Below are positions 25,573 to 35,201 of a stretch of 64,000 nucleotides of DNA, piece by piece (position 1 is the stretch's first letter; each line of letters starts with the position of its first letter). Under the pieces are notes generated by a model that was not told the DNA's origin, did not search any database, and saw only the letters and a list, made by a program, of their open reading frames with translations. This stretch comes from Flavobacterium aquariorum (GTDB lineage: Bacteria > Bacteroidota > Bacteroidia > Flavobacteriales > Flavobacteriaceae). Position numbers and translations under genes: made by a program. The stretch is taken from positions 186,001 to 250,000 of the forward strand of contig NZ_QKXH01000001.1 of the NCBI RefSeq assembly GCF_003254745.1, in the 5' to 3' direction.

Positions 25573-26835
25573 ATGTTGTATTGGAAAAAGTTATCCCAGA
25601 AGGAAAGACAAACCCGTATCGAAAAAGCTTTACAAGAAAATGTCAATTTTACTTTGGACATTTCTTTAGGATACCCAGCCTCAAAACTAGACAGTAAAGT
25701 ATATTATGAGGAAGCCTCGTTCTTGGCCGACGCCCCCACTTTAAAAACTTATGTAGCCAATCCCAACCATATTGGATGCCATACGCTCGGTACTTCAGAA
25801 AAAGCTTTCAAGGGAACCCAGGAAATCGAACGCGAAGTTTTGGATGTACTGGCAGTTGATCTATTCAAAGCACAACCCAAATCTTATGACGGATACATTT
25901 CTCCCGGCGGAACCGAAGCCAATATTCAGGCTATTTGGATGTATCGCAACTATTTTAGCTATAAACTTGGTGCCAATCCTTACGAAATAGCCATTCTAGC
26001 TTCCGAAGACACGCATTACTCCATCCCAAAAGCCGCCAATATACTGATGCTCGATTGGCTGAAAGTGCCAGTTGATTTCCATACCCGAGAAATTGACACA
26101 TTTCAATTGGAAAACATCGTTATTAAAGCCAAAGAAAAAGGAAAAAAATATTTCATTGTAATCTCTAATATGGGAACGACCATGTTTGGAGCAATTGACA
26201 ATCCCACCGATTACATCGAAATTTTAGAAAAACATCATTTGATTTATAAAATACATATCGATGGTGCCTACGGTGGATTTATCTATCCGCTTAGCAACAA
26301 AGAGTCGGAACTTAATTTTGAGAATCCAAAAATAAGCTCAATCACAATTGATGCCCACAAAATGCTCCAAGCACCTTATGGCACCGGTATTTTTTTGTGT
26401 AGAAAAGGATTAATTGAAAACGTTTTGACCAAAGAGGCGGAATATGTAGAAGGAATGGACTTAACCCTTTGCGGCAGCCGATCAGGTTCCAATGCTGTAG
26501 CAGTTTGGATGATTTTATTTACTTATGGCCCTTTTGGTTGGTGCGAAAAAGTCCGTGTTCTACAAATGAGAACACAATGGCTTTGTGATCAACTGGACGA
26601 ATTGAAAGTAGCCTATTTTAGAGAACCCTTCATGAATATCGTTACCATCCAAGCCCAATACATTGAAGAAACATTAGTCAAAAAATTTGATTTGGTACCT
26701 CAAAAACACAATGGTGATAATTTATGGTATAAAATTGTGATTATGGATCATGTAGAAGTAGATCATTTAAGTACTTTTATAACCGATCTAAAAGAATCAC
26801 TTTATGTTGAAAAAAGAATTAAGACAGAAGTATAA
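25573..26835 (+). CDS. PLP-dependent group II decarboxylase-like enzyme
   Basis: This 420-aa fold-type I enzyme has the cofactor-binding lysine Lys263 in TIDAHKMLQAPYGTG, the Asp of IHIDGAYGGF that contacts the pyridine nitrogen, and the phosphate-binding segment SPGGTEANIQAIW. The order and spacing fit the group II decarboxylase branch (histidine, glutamate and aromatic amino-acid decarboxylases). The substrate cannot be read with confidence. The gene overlaps the 5-formyl-THF cyclo-ligase gene by 32 bases, implying coupled translation. Confidence 0.88.
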   Translation: MLYWKKLSQKERQTRIEKALQENVNFTLDISLGYPASKLDSKVYYEEASFLADAPTLKTYVANPNHIGCHTLGTSEKAFKGTQEIEREVLDVLAVDLFKAQPKSYDGYISPGGTEANIQAIWMYRNYFSYKLGANPYEIAILASEDTHYSIPKAANILMLDWLKVPVDFHTREIDTFQLENIVIKAKEKGKKYFIVISNMGTTMFGAIDNPTDYIEILEKHHLIYKIHIDGAYGGFIYPLSNKESELNFENPKISSITIDAHKMLQAPYGTGIFLCRKGLIENVLTKEAEYVEGMDLTLCGSRSGSNAVAVWMILFTYGPFGWCEKVRVLQMRTQWLCDQLDELKVAYFREPFMNIVTIQAQYIEETLVKKFDLVPQKHNGDNLWYKIVIMDHVEVDHLSTFITDLKESLYVEKRIKTEV

Positions 26836-27367
26836 AGCATTACGAAAAGAGCTCACTGAGATTGAAGTTGAAGAAAAGAGTTTGGCTATCGCCAATGAGA
26901 TACTGAAACTTCCTATTTGGAACAAAACCTATTTCCATGTTTTTTTGCCTATTGAAGAGCAAAAGGAAGTCAATACCGAATTTATACTGCACCTCTTATC
27001 TGGAAAGGACAAAGAAATTGTGATTTCAAAAAGTGATTTTGCAACCAGAGAAATGACCCATTTTCTTTTGACCGACAATACCCGAATACAAAAAAACGAA
27101 TACAATATCCCCGAACCCGTTGATGGACTAGAAGTTCCCGCCATAAAAATTGATGTGGTCCTTGTCCCGCTTTTGGCGTTTGACAAAAAAGGAAACCGCG
27201 TAGGCTATGGCAAAGGTTTTTATGATAAATTCCTGTCCCAATGCAAACCCGAAACCCTTAAAATTGGCCTTTCATTCTTTGAACCCGAAGAGATGATTGA
27301 AGATGTTTTTGAAAACGACGTATTGCTTGATTATTGTGTTTGCCCTAGTGGAATTTATGAATTCTAA
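26804..27367 (+). CDS. 5-formyltetrahydrofolate cyclo-ligase
   Basis: This 187-aa protein has the family's basic N-terminus (LKKELRQKYKALRKEL), the FHVFLPIEEQKEVNTEFIL segment and the signature VLVPLLAFDKKGNRVGYGKGFYDKFL that binds ATP and folate. It converts 5-formyl-THF to 5,10-methenyl-THF, returning stored folate to one-carbon metabolism. The ATG at 26804 lies inside the preceding gene; it gives the normal family length. Confidence 0.95.
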   Translation: MLKKELRQKYKALRKELTEIEVEEKSLAIANEILKLPIWNKTYFHVFLPIEEQKEVNTEFILHLLSGKDKEIVISKSDFATREMTHFLLTDNTRIQKNEYNIPEPVDGLEVPAIKIDVVLVPLLAFDKKGNRVGYGKGFYDKFLSQCKPETLKIGLSFFEPEEMIEDVFENDVLLDYCVCPSGIYEF

Positions 27368-27386
27368 TTTAGAAGTAGTATTTTTG
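27354..27386 (+). promoter_or_regulatory. Promoter of the small lipoprotein gene
   Basis: TTTA (27354-27357) lies 21 bases before TATTTTTG (27379-27386). The ATG follows at 27412. Confidence 0.5.
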
Positions 27387-27411
27387 CTTTTATAAAAACT
27401 ACACTTAAATT

Positions 27412-27606
27412 ATGAAAATGTTTAAAATCCAAAAATTCGTTGCCCAAATTCTAATTCTTTTGTTTGTATTAACATTGACAAACTGCAGTGTTAAAGTTGG
27501 ACCAAATCATAGTCATGCCAAAACGAAACAGGTTCCCCCCGGACAAGCCAAAAAAATGTCTGGTCAAAAAAGCGCCAAAAATTACGCTCCAGGTCACAAT
27601 AAATAA
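27412..27606 (+). CDS. Small lipoprotein with PPGQAKK motif
   Basis: This 64-aa product has a signal peptide ending in a lipobox (LTNC, Cys25). The mature part is a short basic peptide with the motif VPPGQAKKMSGQKSAKNYAPG. I recall flavobacterial proteins with this PPGQAKK-SAK-(Y/F)APG signature, often mislabelled as a quinol oxidase subunit. It should be anchored in a membrane facing the periplasm. Function unknown. It has its own promoter and a strong terminator. Confidence 0.75.
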   Translation: MKMFKIQKFVAQILILLFVLTLTNCSVKVGPNHSHAKTKQVPPGQAKKMSGQKSAKNYAPGHNK

Positions 27607-27648
27607 AACAAAAGAGGCTGTCTTTTACGGACAGCCTCTTTTGTTTTT
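27607..27648 (+). terminator. Strong terminator, possibly bidirectional
   Basis: A perfect 16-bp stem (27607-27622 with 27630-27645) is followed by T. It lies between the convergent lipoprotein and lspA genes and could serve both. Confidence 0.9.
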
Positions 27649-27665
27649 GACAAAATCATCAAAAA

Positions 27666-28268
27666 TTAATGTTTATGAAATGCTTTTTTATTGAAGACTA
27701 TCAAAATCCCAACACCTGTCGAAATAGCCATATCGGCAACATTGAAAATAGCATTGAAAAATGTAAAATTACGACCTCCCAAAAAAGGAACCCATTCCGG
27801 CATTGGGTAATCTTTTATAAATGGAAAATAAAACATATCGACTACTTGTCCATTTAGCCAAGTTCCATAGGGTTTGTTTGTAAATATTGTAGCCAATTGT
27901 TGGTGACTGTCGTCAAAAATAACACCGTAAAAAACAGAATCAATGATGTTTCCAACCGCTCCGGCAAGAATCAAAGCTATAGCAACTATGAGATAATTGG
28001 AGCTTTTTTTTCGTTCTACCGCATCCCACAGCCAATATCCAATTCCTGTTACCGCAAAAAGTCTAAAAACTGTTAAGATTAATTTTCCATAGGCACCGGG
28101 TATTTTTGTCCCCCAAGCCATTCCTTCATTTTCAATAAAATGAATTTGGAACCAATTGAACACATGAACCTCTTCGCCTAAAATAAAATTTGTTTTTATA
28201 TATATTTTGGATACTTGATCAACCAACAATATAATAATAATGAGAAAGTATGCTTTGACTAATGACAT
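27666..28268 (-). CDS. lspA: Lipoprotein signal peptidase (signal peptidase II)
   Basis: This 200-aa membrane protein has four hydrophobic segments and the aspartic-protease motifs GNIIDSVFYG and FNVADMAIS with the two catalytic Asp. DQVSKIYIK lies near the start and ENEGMAWG in the loop. It removes signal peptides from prolipoproteins. A bulky loop (about residues 118-160) is typical of Bacteroidota LspA. It follows the DksA-like gene, but a terminator lies between them. Confidence 0.96.
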   Translation of the reverse strand: MSLVKAYFLIIIILLVDQVSKIYIKTNFILGEEVHVFNWFQIHFIENEGMAWGTKIPGAYGKLILTVFRLFAVTGIGYWLWDAVERKKSSNYLIVAIALILAGAVGNIIDSVFYGVIFDDSHQQLATIFTNKPYGTWLNGQVVDMFYFPFIKDYPMPEWVPFLGGRNFTFFNAIFNVADMAISTGVGILIVFNKKAFHKH

Positions 28269-28305
28269 TTTTAAATTTTTAAAGCCGTAAAAGTACTAAA
28301 TTAAC

Positions 28306-28332
28306 CAAAAAAAACGCTCCCAAAGGAGCGTT
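28306..28332 (-). terminator. Terminator of the ileS-DksA-like unit
   Basis: The 8-bp stem AACGCTCC/GGAGCGTT (28313-28320 with 28325-28332) is followed on the minus strand by a long T run. Confidence 0.85.
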
Positions 28333-28353
28333 AATTATTGAATGATAAGACAT

Positions 28354-28734
28354 TTATCTTTGTAAGTTTTTTGCCTCGATGCTCATTGTTGCGTGAGGGA
28401 CAATTTTAAGCCTCTCTTTTCCGATTAATTTTCCTGTGATTCTACAAACACCGTAAGTTTTGTTTTCTACACGGAATAGTGCATTCTTTAAATCTCGTAT
28501 AAACTTTTCTTGACGAATTGCAAGCTGTGAGTTCGCTTCTTTCGACATGATTTCGCTACCTTCTTCAAATGCTTTAAACGTGGGAGATGTATCATCTGTA
28601 CCGTTGTTAAGGTCATTCATATAGGCGCTTTTAATCAAATCTAAATCGGCTTGAGCCTTTACGATTTTAGTCTGAATGATTTCCTTAAACTCTGCTAAAT
28701 CAGCGTCAGAGTATCTTGCAACTTCATCTACCAT
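28354..28734 (-). CDS. TraR/DksA-family protein with a reduced zinc finger
   Basis: This 126-aa protein has the DksA layout: an N-terminal coiled coil (about residues 8-75, ADLAEFKEIIQTKIVKAQADL) and a C-terminal finger region, YGVCRITGKLIGKERLKIVP. Only one cysteine remains where classical DksA has four, so zinc binding is doubtful. DksA proteins enter the RNA polymerase secondary channel and alter promoter choice with ppGpp. It starts 4 bases after the ileS stop and is cotranscribed with it. Confidence 0.88.
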   Translation of the reverse strand: MVDEVARYSDADLAEFKEIIQTKIVKAQADLDLIKSAYMNDLNNGTDDTSPTFKAFEEGSEIMSKEANSQLAIRQEKFIRDLKNALFRVENKTYGVCRITGKLIGKERLKIVPHATMSIEAKNLQR

Positions 28735-28738
28735 AATA

Positions 28739-31700
28739 CTAATTTTTTGTAATTGTTATTTTTGTTGTTATTCCATCAAAGTCAATTTCCGTGCCATTCT
28801 CTATAATTTCCTCAAAAACAAGAACTTCTGTCAGTGTTTCCGATTTGATATAGTCTTCATTGGCCTTAACTGCTACTTCCAAAGTATCATTTTTTTGCAA
28901 ATGCACTTTAATTTTATCCGTCACCTCAAATCCGGTATCTTTACGAATATTTTGAATTCTGTTCACCAATTCTCTTGCAATTCCTTCTTGTTTCAGCTCG
29001 GGAGAAATTGTAATATCCAACGCAACCGTTATTCCGTTTGAATTAGCAACCAGCCATCCTTCAATATCTTGTGACGATATTTCTACATCTTCTAGTGATA
29101 AAATTACACTATTTCCCGCAATTACAACAGTTAACGTACCTTCTTTGTCAAATTGTGAGATTTGTTCTGCAGTTAGATTTTGTATCTCTTTGGAAATCAA
29201 TCCCATATCTTTTCCGAAGCGAGGTCCCAAAGCTTTAAAATTCGGTTTAATTTGTTTAATCAAAATTCCCGAAGCATCGTCCAAAAGTACGATTTCTTTC
29301 ACGTTTACTTCAGCTCTTATTAAGTCTGAAACCGCTTCAATTTCGAGTCTTTGATTCTCGTCAAGTACTGGAATCATTACCTTTTGCAGTGGTTGACGCA
29401 CCTTTATCATCTCCTTTTTTCTTAGTGATAAGACCAGTGATGAGATAGTCTGTGCTTTCTGCATTTTACTCTCTAACATTTTATTAACATACTTTTCAAC
29501 TGAAACTGGGAACTGAGCCAAATGTACGGACTCAAAATTTTCTGTTTGTGTTGCTTTTGTTAAGTCTCTGTAAAGTGCATCCATAAAGAACGGAGCAATT
29601 GGCGCACTTAATTTACTAATAGTTAACAAACAAGTATAAAGTGTTTGATAAGCCGCGATTTTGTCCTCTGCATATTCGCCCTTCCAGAAGCGACGACGAC
29701 ACAAACGAACATACCAATTACTTAAATTCTCTTGTACAAATTCGGATATCGCGCGAGCCGCTTTTGTAGGCTCATAATCGTCATAATAACCGTCAACCTC
29801 AGCAATTAAAGTGTTTAATTCTGAAATAATCCATTGATCAATTTCAGGTCTTTCGTTTACTGGAATTTCAGCTTCCGCATATTTGAACCCGTCAATATTG
29901 GCATATAAACTGAAGAATGAATAGGTGTTGTACAACGTTCCAAAGAACTTACGACGCACCTCAGCAATTCCTTCTAAATCAAATTTTAAGTTATCCCAAG
30001 GATTGGCATTGGAAATCATGTACCAGCGCGTAGCATCCGGGCCGTATTCTTTTAAGGTTTCAAAAGGATCAGCGGCATTACCCAAACGCTTGGACATTTT
30101 TTGACCATTTTTATCCAAAACTAATCCGTTTGATACTACATTTTTGTAGGCAATTTTATCAAAAACCAAAGTCCCTATAGCGTGTAAAGTATAAAACCAA
30201 CCACGAGTTTGATCCACTCCTTCGGCAATAAAATTCGCAGGAAAATCTTTGTTTTCGTCTATTTTATCTTTGTTTTCAAAAGGATAATGCCATTGTGCAT
30301 AAGGCATCGCTCCTGAGTCAAACCAAACATCTATCAAATCGGCCTCACGCTTCATTGCTTTCCCAGATGCCGAAACTAATGTAATTTGATCGACCACATT
30401 TTTATGCAAATCAATCAAATCATAATTTTCCTCAGACATGTTTCCAATCTGGAATCCCTTAAATGGATTTTCAGCTTGAACTCCTGCTTGAACCGCTTTT
30501 TCGATTTCGTTGTACAATTCTTCAACTGATCCGATTAGCATTTCTTCGGTTCCGTCTTCGCTTCTCCAAATTGGCAATGGAATTCCCCAATAACGGGAAC
30601 GGGATAGATTCCAGTCGTTGGCATTTTTCAACCAATTCCCAAAACGTCCTTCACCTGTTGCTTTTGGCTTCCAATTGATGGTTTCGTTCAAGTCGAACAT
30701 ACGATCTCTAACCTCGGTTATTTTTATAAACCAAGAATCCAAAGGATAATATAAAATTGGCGTGTCGGTTCTCCAGCAATGTGGGTAACTGTGCACGTAT
30801 TTTTCTACTTTGAATGCTTTATTTTCTTCTTTTAATCGAATTGCGATTTCTACGTCTATAGAACGTTCTGGAGCATCTCCGTCAGCAGCGGTATAATATT
30901 CATTCTTAACATATTTCCCACCCAATTCACCCATGTGTGAGGTGAACTTTCCTTGCAAATCTACTAATGGAACTGGGTTTTCATTTTCATCCAAGACTAA
31001 CATAGGCGGTACTTCGGGCGTAGCTTCTTTAGCAACCTTAGCATCATCGGCTCCAAAAGTTGGGGCAGTATGTACAATTCCGGTTCCGTCTTCAGTAGTA
31101 ACAAAATCTCCTGAAATTACTCTAAAAGCGTTTTCTGGATTTTGGTAAGGCAATGCATATTGCATCAATTGCTCGTAACGAATACCTACTAAATCGGCTC
31201 CTTTACATTCGGCAAGAATATGAAATGGTATTTTTTTGTCTCCTTCTTTGAAATTTTCAAAATCAGATGGGTCGGTACTTTCAAAAAAACCTTTACCAAA
31301 CTGTTTCCCCACCAGATTTTTGGCCAAAATCACATTGGATGGACGGAAAGTATACTGGTTGAAAGTTTTTACCAAAACATATTCAATTCTTGGTCCGACA
31401 GTCAATGCAGTATTACTTGGTAAAGTCCAAGGAGTGGTCGTCCAGGCTAAGAAATGAATTTCATCTAAATCTAGTCTTTCAAACTTATAATGCTTTAAAT
31501 TATTAGAACTGATATAGTCATAAAAAACATTAAAAACCAACTCTTTTTGATCTTCTAAAACTTTGAATTGAGCAACAACAGTTGTATCGGTAACGTCTCT
31601 ATAACTTCCTGGTTGGTTCACCTCATGCGAACTCAAACCTGTCCCCGCTTTTGGAGAATACGGCTGAATGGTGTAACCCTTGTACATCAAATCCTTATTG

Positions 31701-32206
31701 TAGATTTGTTTCAGCAGCCACCAAACCGATTCCATATATTTGGATTTGTAAGTCACGTATGGATCTTCCATATCAACCCAATATCCCATTTTTTCGGTCA
31801 GGTCATTCCATACATCGGTATAACGCATTACGGTTTTTTTACACGCTTCGTTATACTCTTCAACAGTTATTTTTTTTCCAATATCTTCCTTGGTGATTCC
31901 TAGTTCTTTTTCCGTACCCAATTCCACAGGTAAACCATGGGTATCCCAACCGGCTTTGCGCTTTACTTGGAATCCTTTTTGGGTTTTATATCTGCAAAAA
32001 ATATCTTTAATCGCGCGTGCCATTACGTGGTGAATTCCAGGCAATCCATTAGCAGAAGGCGGACCCTCAAAAAACACAAAAGGCTCATTTCCTTCGCGAG
32101 TGGTTACACTTTTCTCAAAAATGTTTTTTTCCTTCCAAAAATCCAGCACTTCCGATGCCACTGTAGGCAAGTCAAGTCCTTTGTATTCAGTAAATTTTGT
32201 ACTCAT
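28739..32206 (-). CDS. ileS: Isoleucyl-tRNA synthetase
   Basis: This 1155-aa class I synthetase has the HIGH-type motif (PSANGLPGIHHVMAR), the editing domain (TTPWTLPSNTAL), the KMSKR loop (KNGQKMSKRLGNA), the anticodon-binding helical domain (NWYVRLCRRRFWKGE) and a long C-terminal extension without a zinc-binding tail, as in eukaryote-like IleRS. It charges tRNA-Ile. A near-consensus promoter box TACTTTCG lies at 32231-32238 (minus). The gene is divergent from the contractile injection locus. Confidence 0.98.
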   Translation of the reverse strand: MSTKFTEYKGLDLPTVASEVLDFWKEKNIFEKSVTTREGNEPFVFFEGPPSANGLPGIHHVMARAIKDIFCRYKTQKGFQVKRKAGWDTHGLPVELGTEKELGITKEDIGKKITVEEYNEACKKTVMRYTDVWNDLTEKMGYWVDMEDPYVTYKSKYMESVWWLLKQIYNKDLMYKGYTIQPYSPKAGTGLSSHEVNQPGSYRDVTDTTVVAQFKVLEDQKELVFNVFYDYISSNNLKHYKFERLDLDEIHFLAWTTTPWTLPSNTALTVGPRIEYVLVKTFNQYTFRPSNVILAKNLVGKQFGKGFFESTDPSDFENFKEGDKKIPFHILAECKGADLVGIRYEQLMQYALPYQNPENAFRVISGDFVTTEDGTGIVHTAPTFGADDAKVAKEATPEVPPMLVLDENENPVPLVDLQGKFTSHMGELGGKYVKNEYYTAADGDAPERSIDVEIAIRLKEENKAFKVEKYVHSYPHCWRTDTPILYYPLDSWFIKITEVRDRMFDLNETINWKPKATGEGRFGNWLKNANDWNLSRSRYWGIPLPIWRSEDGTEEMLIGSVEELYNEIEKAVQAGVQAENPFKGFQIGNMSEENYDLIDLHKNVVDQITLVSASGKAMKREADLIDVWFDSGAMPYAQWHYPFENKDKIDENKDFPANFIAEGVDQTRGWFYTLHAIGTLVFDKIAYKNVVSNGLVLDKNGQKMSKRLGNAADPFETLKEYGPDATRWYMISNANPWDNLKFDLEGIAEVRRKFFGTLYNTYSFFSLYANIDGFKYAEAEIPVNERPEIDQWIISELNTLIAEVDGYYDDYEPTKAARAISEFVQENLSNWYVRLCRRRFWKGEYAEDKIAAYQTLYTCLLTISKLSAPIAPFFMDALYRDLTKATQTENFESVHLAQFPVSVEKYVNKMLESKMQKAQTISSLVLSLRKKEMIKVRQPLQKVMIPVLDENQRLEIEAVSDLIRAEVNVKEIVLLDDASGILIKQIKPNFKALGPRFGKDMGLISKEIQNLTAEQISQFDKEGTLTVVIAGNSVILSLEDVEISSQDIEGWLVANSNGITVALDITISPELKQEGIARELVNRIQNIRKDTGFEVTDKIKVHLQKNDTLEVAVKANEDYIKSETLTEVLVFEEIIENGTEIDFDGITTKITITKN

Positions 32207-32419
32207 TTTATCCTTTTCTTAATCGTGGTGCGAAAGTAAGAAATTTTAAAATAAAAAGGCAATGAGCATAAGTAAAAGTTACTCTTAGTTATTTTTTGTT
32301 GATCAAGCCATTTTTTAAACCATTAAATTATTAAAAAAATAAGCCCAATAAATTCATGCAAAGCATTTTAGAAATTAAAAACAGGTAATTATACGCGCAT
32401 CTGATTTTTAAAATATTTG

Positions 32420-32427
32420 TACGTTTG
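32420..32427 (+). promoter_or_regulatory. -7 box ahead of the contractile injection operon
   Basis: TACGTTTG matches TAnnTTTG, 36 bases before the first ATG (32464). No TTTG lies 19-21 bases upstream, so the promoter may be weak or need an activator. It is the only promoter box I see for the locus. Confidence 0.5.
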
Positions 32428-32463
32428 ATCCTCCTAATCAGCAAGTTAATAAATTTTAATACA

Positions 32464-33138
32464 ATGAATTTAGCTAAGGTACTTGACAAACTTTCCAAGA
32501 AAATAACTTCTGAAATTACAGCATCAAATAATGGAGTTGTGGTAAGTATCCAGCTAACAAATGTTGCCACTTTGAATGATGGTGACGAATTTTTACAGGA
32601 AAAATCTTCGATGATTCTTTCCATAGTAAATATTGAAGAAGATAAAACGCTAAAAAATCAAAGTTTGTACAAAGAATATTCAGGAAATGGCAACTCAATT
32701 GAAAAATATAAAAAGCCTACCCAAAACTTGATTTTTTCTCTATTATTTACTTCTTACAATAAAAAATTAGACCAATATGCTGAAGGACTTGATAAACTAG
32801 AATACATCATTAAATGCCTTCAAAACAACAACGTGTTTTATTATGATAATACCAATTTCTTTGAACAAACCGAAGTTTCTGAAAATCAAGCTAAATCAAT
32901 GAATAAAATTATTCTCGACTTAGTCAGTTTAAAATCGGAGCAGCTCAACCAAATGTGGTCTTATTTAGGGAATAGATACATGCCATCGGTATTGTATTCT
33001 ATGCGAATGATACGTGTTCAAAACGAAAATAACCTACCAGCAGATCCAATCATCGATAAGGCAAAAGTTCAATTGTGGACTAATGACAAAAGCGATATAA
33101 CGGGAGAAATAGAAGCCAGCTCATTCCTGTTAGAATAA
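32464..33138 (+). CDS. eCIS tail terminator, Afp16/Pvc16-like (DUF4255)
   Basis: The 224-aa product fits the DUF4255 family, whose AFP and PVC members (Afp16, Pvc16) cap the tube and sheath and fix tail length. Visible features are the N-terminal helix, VSIQLTNVATL, the segment LYKEYSGNG, NLIFSLLFTSYNKKLDQYAEGLDKLEYIIKCL before the middle, and YLGNRYMPSVLYSMRMIRV towards the end. The ATG at 32464 is preferred to an upstream alternative at 32425 because it lies just downstream of the promoter box. It is the first gene of the 17-gene operon, 45 bases before the sheath gene. Confidence 0.85.
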   Translation: MNLAKVLDKLSKKITSEITASNNGVVVSIQLTNVATLNDGDEFLQEKSSMILSIVNIEEDKTLKNQSLYKEYSGNGNSIEKYKKPTQNLIFSLLFTSYNKKLDQYAEGLDKLEYIIKCLQNNNVFYYDNTNFFEQTEVSENQAKSMNKIILDLVSLKSEQLNQMWSYLGNRYMPSVLYSMRMIRVQNENNLPADPIIDKAKVQLWTNDKSDITGEIEASSFLLE

Positions 33139-33183
33139 AAAGATTAGCATTCCAGCAATTTAAGAACCAATAAATATAAAGTC

Positions 33184-35136
33184 ATGAATATTAGCTCTAT
33201 TAAAACACCTGGGGTATACATCAATGAGATTGACGCATTCCCGCCTTCTGTTGCTCAAGTAGCAACTGCCGTACCCGCATTTGTGGGCTTTACAGAAAAT
33301 GCCCCAACCCCTAATGTTGTCACTAGGGTATCTTCTTTTTTAGAATTTCAACAACTCTATGGAGGAGCTCCTCAACCTACGGGAATTACCGTCGATTTAG
33401 ATGCCAATTCTCAACCAACCGATAATTGTACGGTTGCGGAAAGCAAATTCAAACTCTACAATAGTTTACAGCTTTTTTATGCTAATGGGGGAGGAGAATG
33501 CTACATTCAATCTATTGGTTTATATACAGATGCACCTGCTTTTGACGCTACGACCAAAGCCAAATTCATTGCAGGTGTTGCAGCCCTTGAAAAATACGAC
33601 GAACCTACCTTGCTTCTTTTTCCAGACGCTGTGAATCTAGGCTTTCTAGATCTTGGCGAAGTTCAAAAACAAGCCTTGATGCAATGCCAAAAACTAATGG
33701 ATCGTTTTGTTATTATGGATGTAAAATACGACAAAGCAAAAACTCCAATTAAAGACAACGAAGATTTTAGAGATGGCATTGGAACCAATAATTTAAAATA
33801 TGGAGCGGCTTATTATCCTTATTTAACATGCAATTTTCCACAAGCTTTTAGATTATCGGACATTAATACGGCATTGGCACCATCTGGTGGTTTCAAACAA
33901 TTTTTTCCGAATAATAACGATCTTAAAGCAAACATCACTTCTTTTGAAAGCCTTCATGCAGATGTTTCCGGTTTAAAAACAACCAGCACAGCCGCAATCA
34001 CAGCCAATAAGTTACTGGATTGGACTCCTACAGTAAACGCAACAAAACTAAATGCCAATTTAACAAAAAGCTGGAATCTGATCAAAGTGTTTGCCAAGCC
34101 AAATGATTTTACGAATCCCAACTTAGTAACCTATACCAATGCCGATTTGGTATCGATTTCTTTGAAACCTGTGGTTCAAAAATTGATTGATTTTAGAAAA
34201 GCGTATGAAAAATTAGCAAAAACCGATGCAACTCCTATTGCTCCCTTGGCTTTAACGATAAATGATGTTGATTTTAACGGCAATTGGGGACTTATTTCGG
34301 CAATTACAGAATCTCCAGTAAACGAGTACGATGGCAAATTGAGTAATTTAATTCCTGTTGCCGGTCCCGTTCCAGCCCATAATGAACCTGATTTTGTAAA
34401 AATTCAAGCCGAACTCAACAAATTACAAACTCTAGTGATAAATACATTGGACACAGCGGTAAATGCTGTTTACAAATATGAATTGGTTCAGGAAAATAAC
34501 CTTATCGCACAAATGCCAATTTATGGAAGCATCGTTTCCAAATTATCCCAAAGCATGAATACAGTTCCTCCAAGTGGTGCCATCGCGGGAATTTATGCCC
34601 AAACAGATGGAACCAGAGGTGTTTGGAAAGCTCCCGCTAATGTGAGCATTAATGGAATCATTGGACTAACCAGAGACATTAACGACTTTGACCAAGAACC
34701 TATGAACATTCACGAAACCGGTAAATCCATCAATGCCATTCGCAAATTTACAGGTAAAGGATTTTTGGTTTGGGGAGCACGCACACTTGACGGAAACAGC
34801 AATGATTGGCGCTATATCAACGTGAGACGACTTGCCAACATGATTGAAGAGTCCGTAAAAAAAGCCTGTATGCGTTATGTATTTGAACCTAATGTTTCTC
34901 AAACTTGGGTAAACGTAAAAGGAATGATTGAAAATTACCTGACTTCGATTTGGAATGATGGAGCATTGGCTGGAGCCAAACCCGAACATGCCTTTTTTGT
35001 TGCCGTGGGAATCAACCAAACGATGACTGCACAAGATATTCTGGAAGGACGATTAATCGTAAAAATAGGATATGCTCCATCAAGACCTGCTGAATTCATT
35101 ATTCTTGAATTCAAACAAATGCAACAAAAATCGTAA
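33184..35136 (+). CDS. eCIS contractile sheath protein (Afp2/Pvc2-like)
   Basis: This 650-aa protein has the typical sheath N-terminus (KTPGVYINEIDAFPPSVAQVATAVPAFVGFT) and conserved C-terminal phage-sheath domain (FLVWGARTLDGNSNDWRYINVRRL, then GRLIVKIGYAPSRPAEFI), whose ends form the interlocking mesh. Sheath polymers contract to drive the inner tube into a target. AFP and PVC sheaths are much shorter; the extra length lies in the middle (about residues 230-430) and would decorate the outer surface. Only one sheath gene is present, where AFP has three. It is followed by the two tube genes. Confidence 0.95.
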   Translation: MNISSIKTPGVYINEIDAFPPSVAQVATAVPAFVGFTENAPTPNVVTRVSSFLEFQQLYGGAPQPTGITVDLDANSQPTDNCTVAESKFKLYNSLQLFYANGGGECYIQSIGLYTDAPAFDATTKAKFIAGVAALEKYDEPTLLLFPDAVNLGFLDLGEVQKQALMQCQKLMDRFVIMDVKYDKAKTPIKDNEDFRDGIGTNNLKYGAAYYPYLTCNFPQAFRLSDINTALAPSGGFKQFFPNNNDLKANITSFESLHADVSGLKTTSTAAITANKLLDWTPTVNATKLNANLTKSWNLIKVFAKPNDFTNPNLVTYTNADLVSISLKPVVQKLIDFRKAYEKLAKTDATPIAPLALTINDVDFNGNWGLISAITESPVNEYDGKLSNLIPVAGPVPAHNEPDFVKIQAELNKLQTLVINTLDTAVNAVYKYELVQENNLIAQMPIYGSIVSKLSQSMNTVPPSGAIAGIYAQTDGTRGVWKAPANVSINGIIGLTRDINDFDQEPMNIHETGKSINAIRKFTGKGFLVWGARTLDGNSNDWRYINVRRLANMIEESVKKACMRYVFEPNVSQTWVNVKGMIENYLTSIWNDGALAGAKPEHAFFVAVGINQTMTAQDILEGRLIVKIGYAPSRPAEFIILEFKQMQQKS

Positions 35137-35201
35137 GCTCCCATAAAGAGTATAATTCGAAAAAATAATATTTAGTAACTAACATTTAAAAATATAAAGT
35201 T

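Noticed and set aside
25573..26835. Assigning histidine or glutamate decarboxylase to the PLP gene
   Set aside because: The fold-type motifs fit the group but I see no substrate-specific residue pattern, so only the family is reported.
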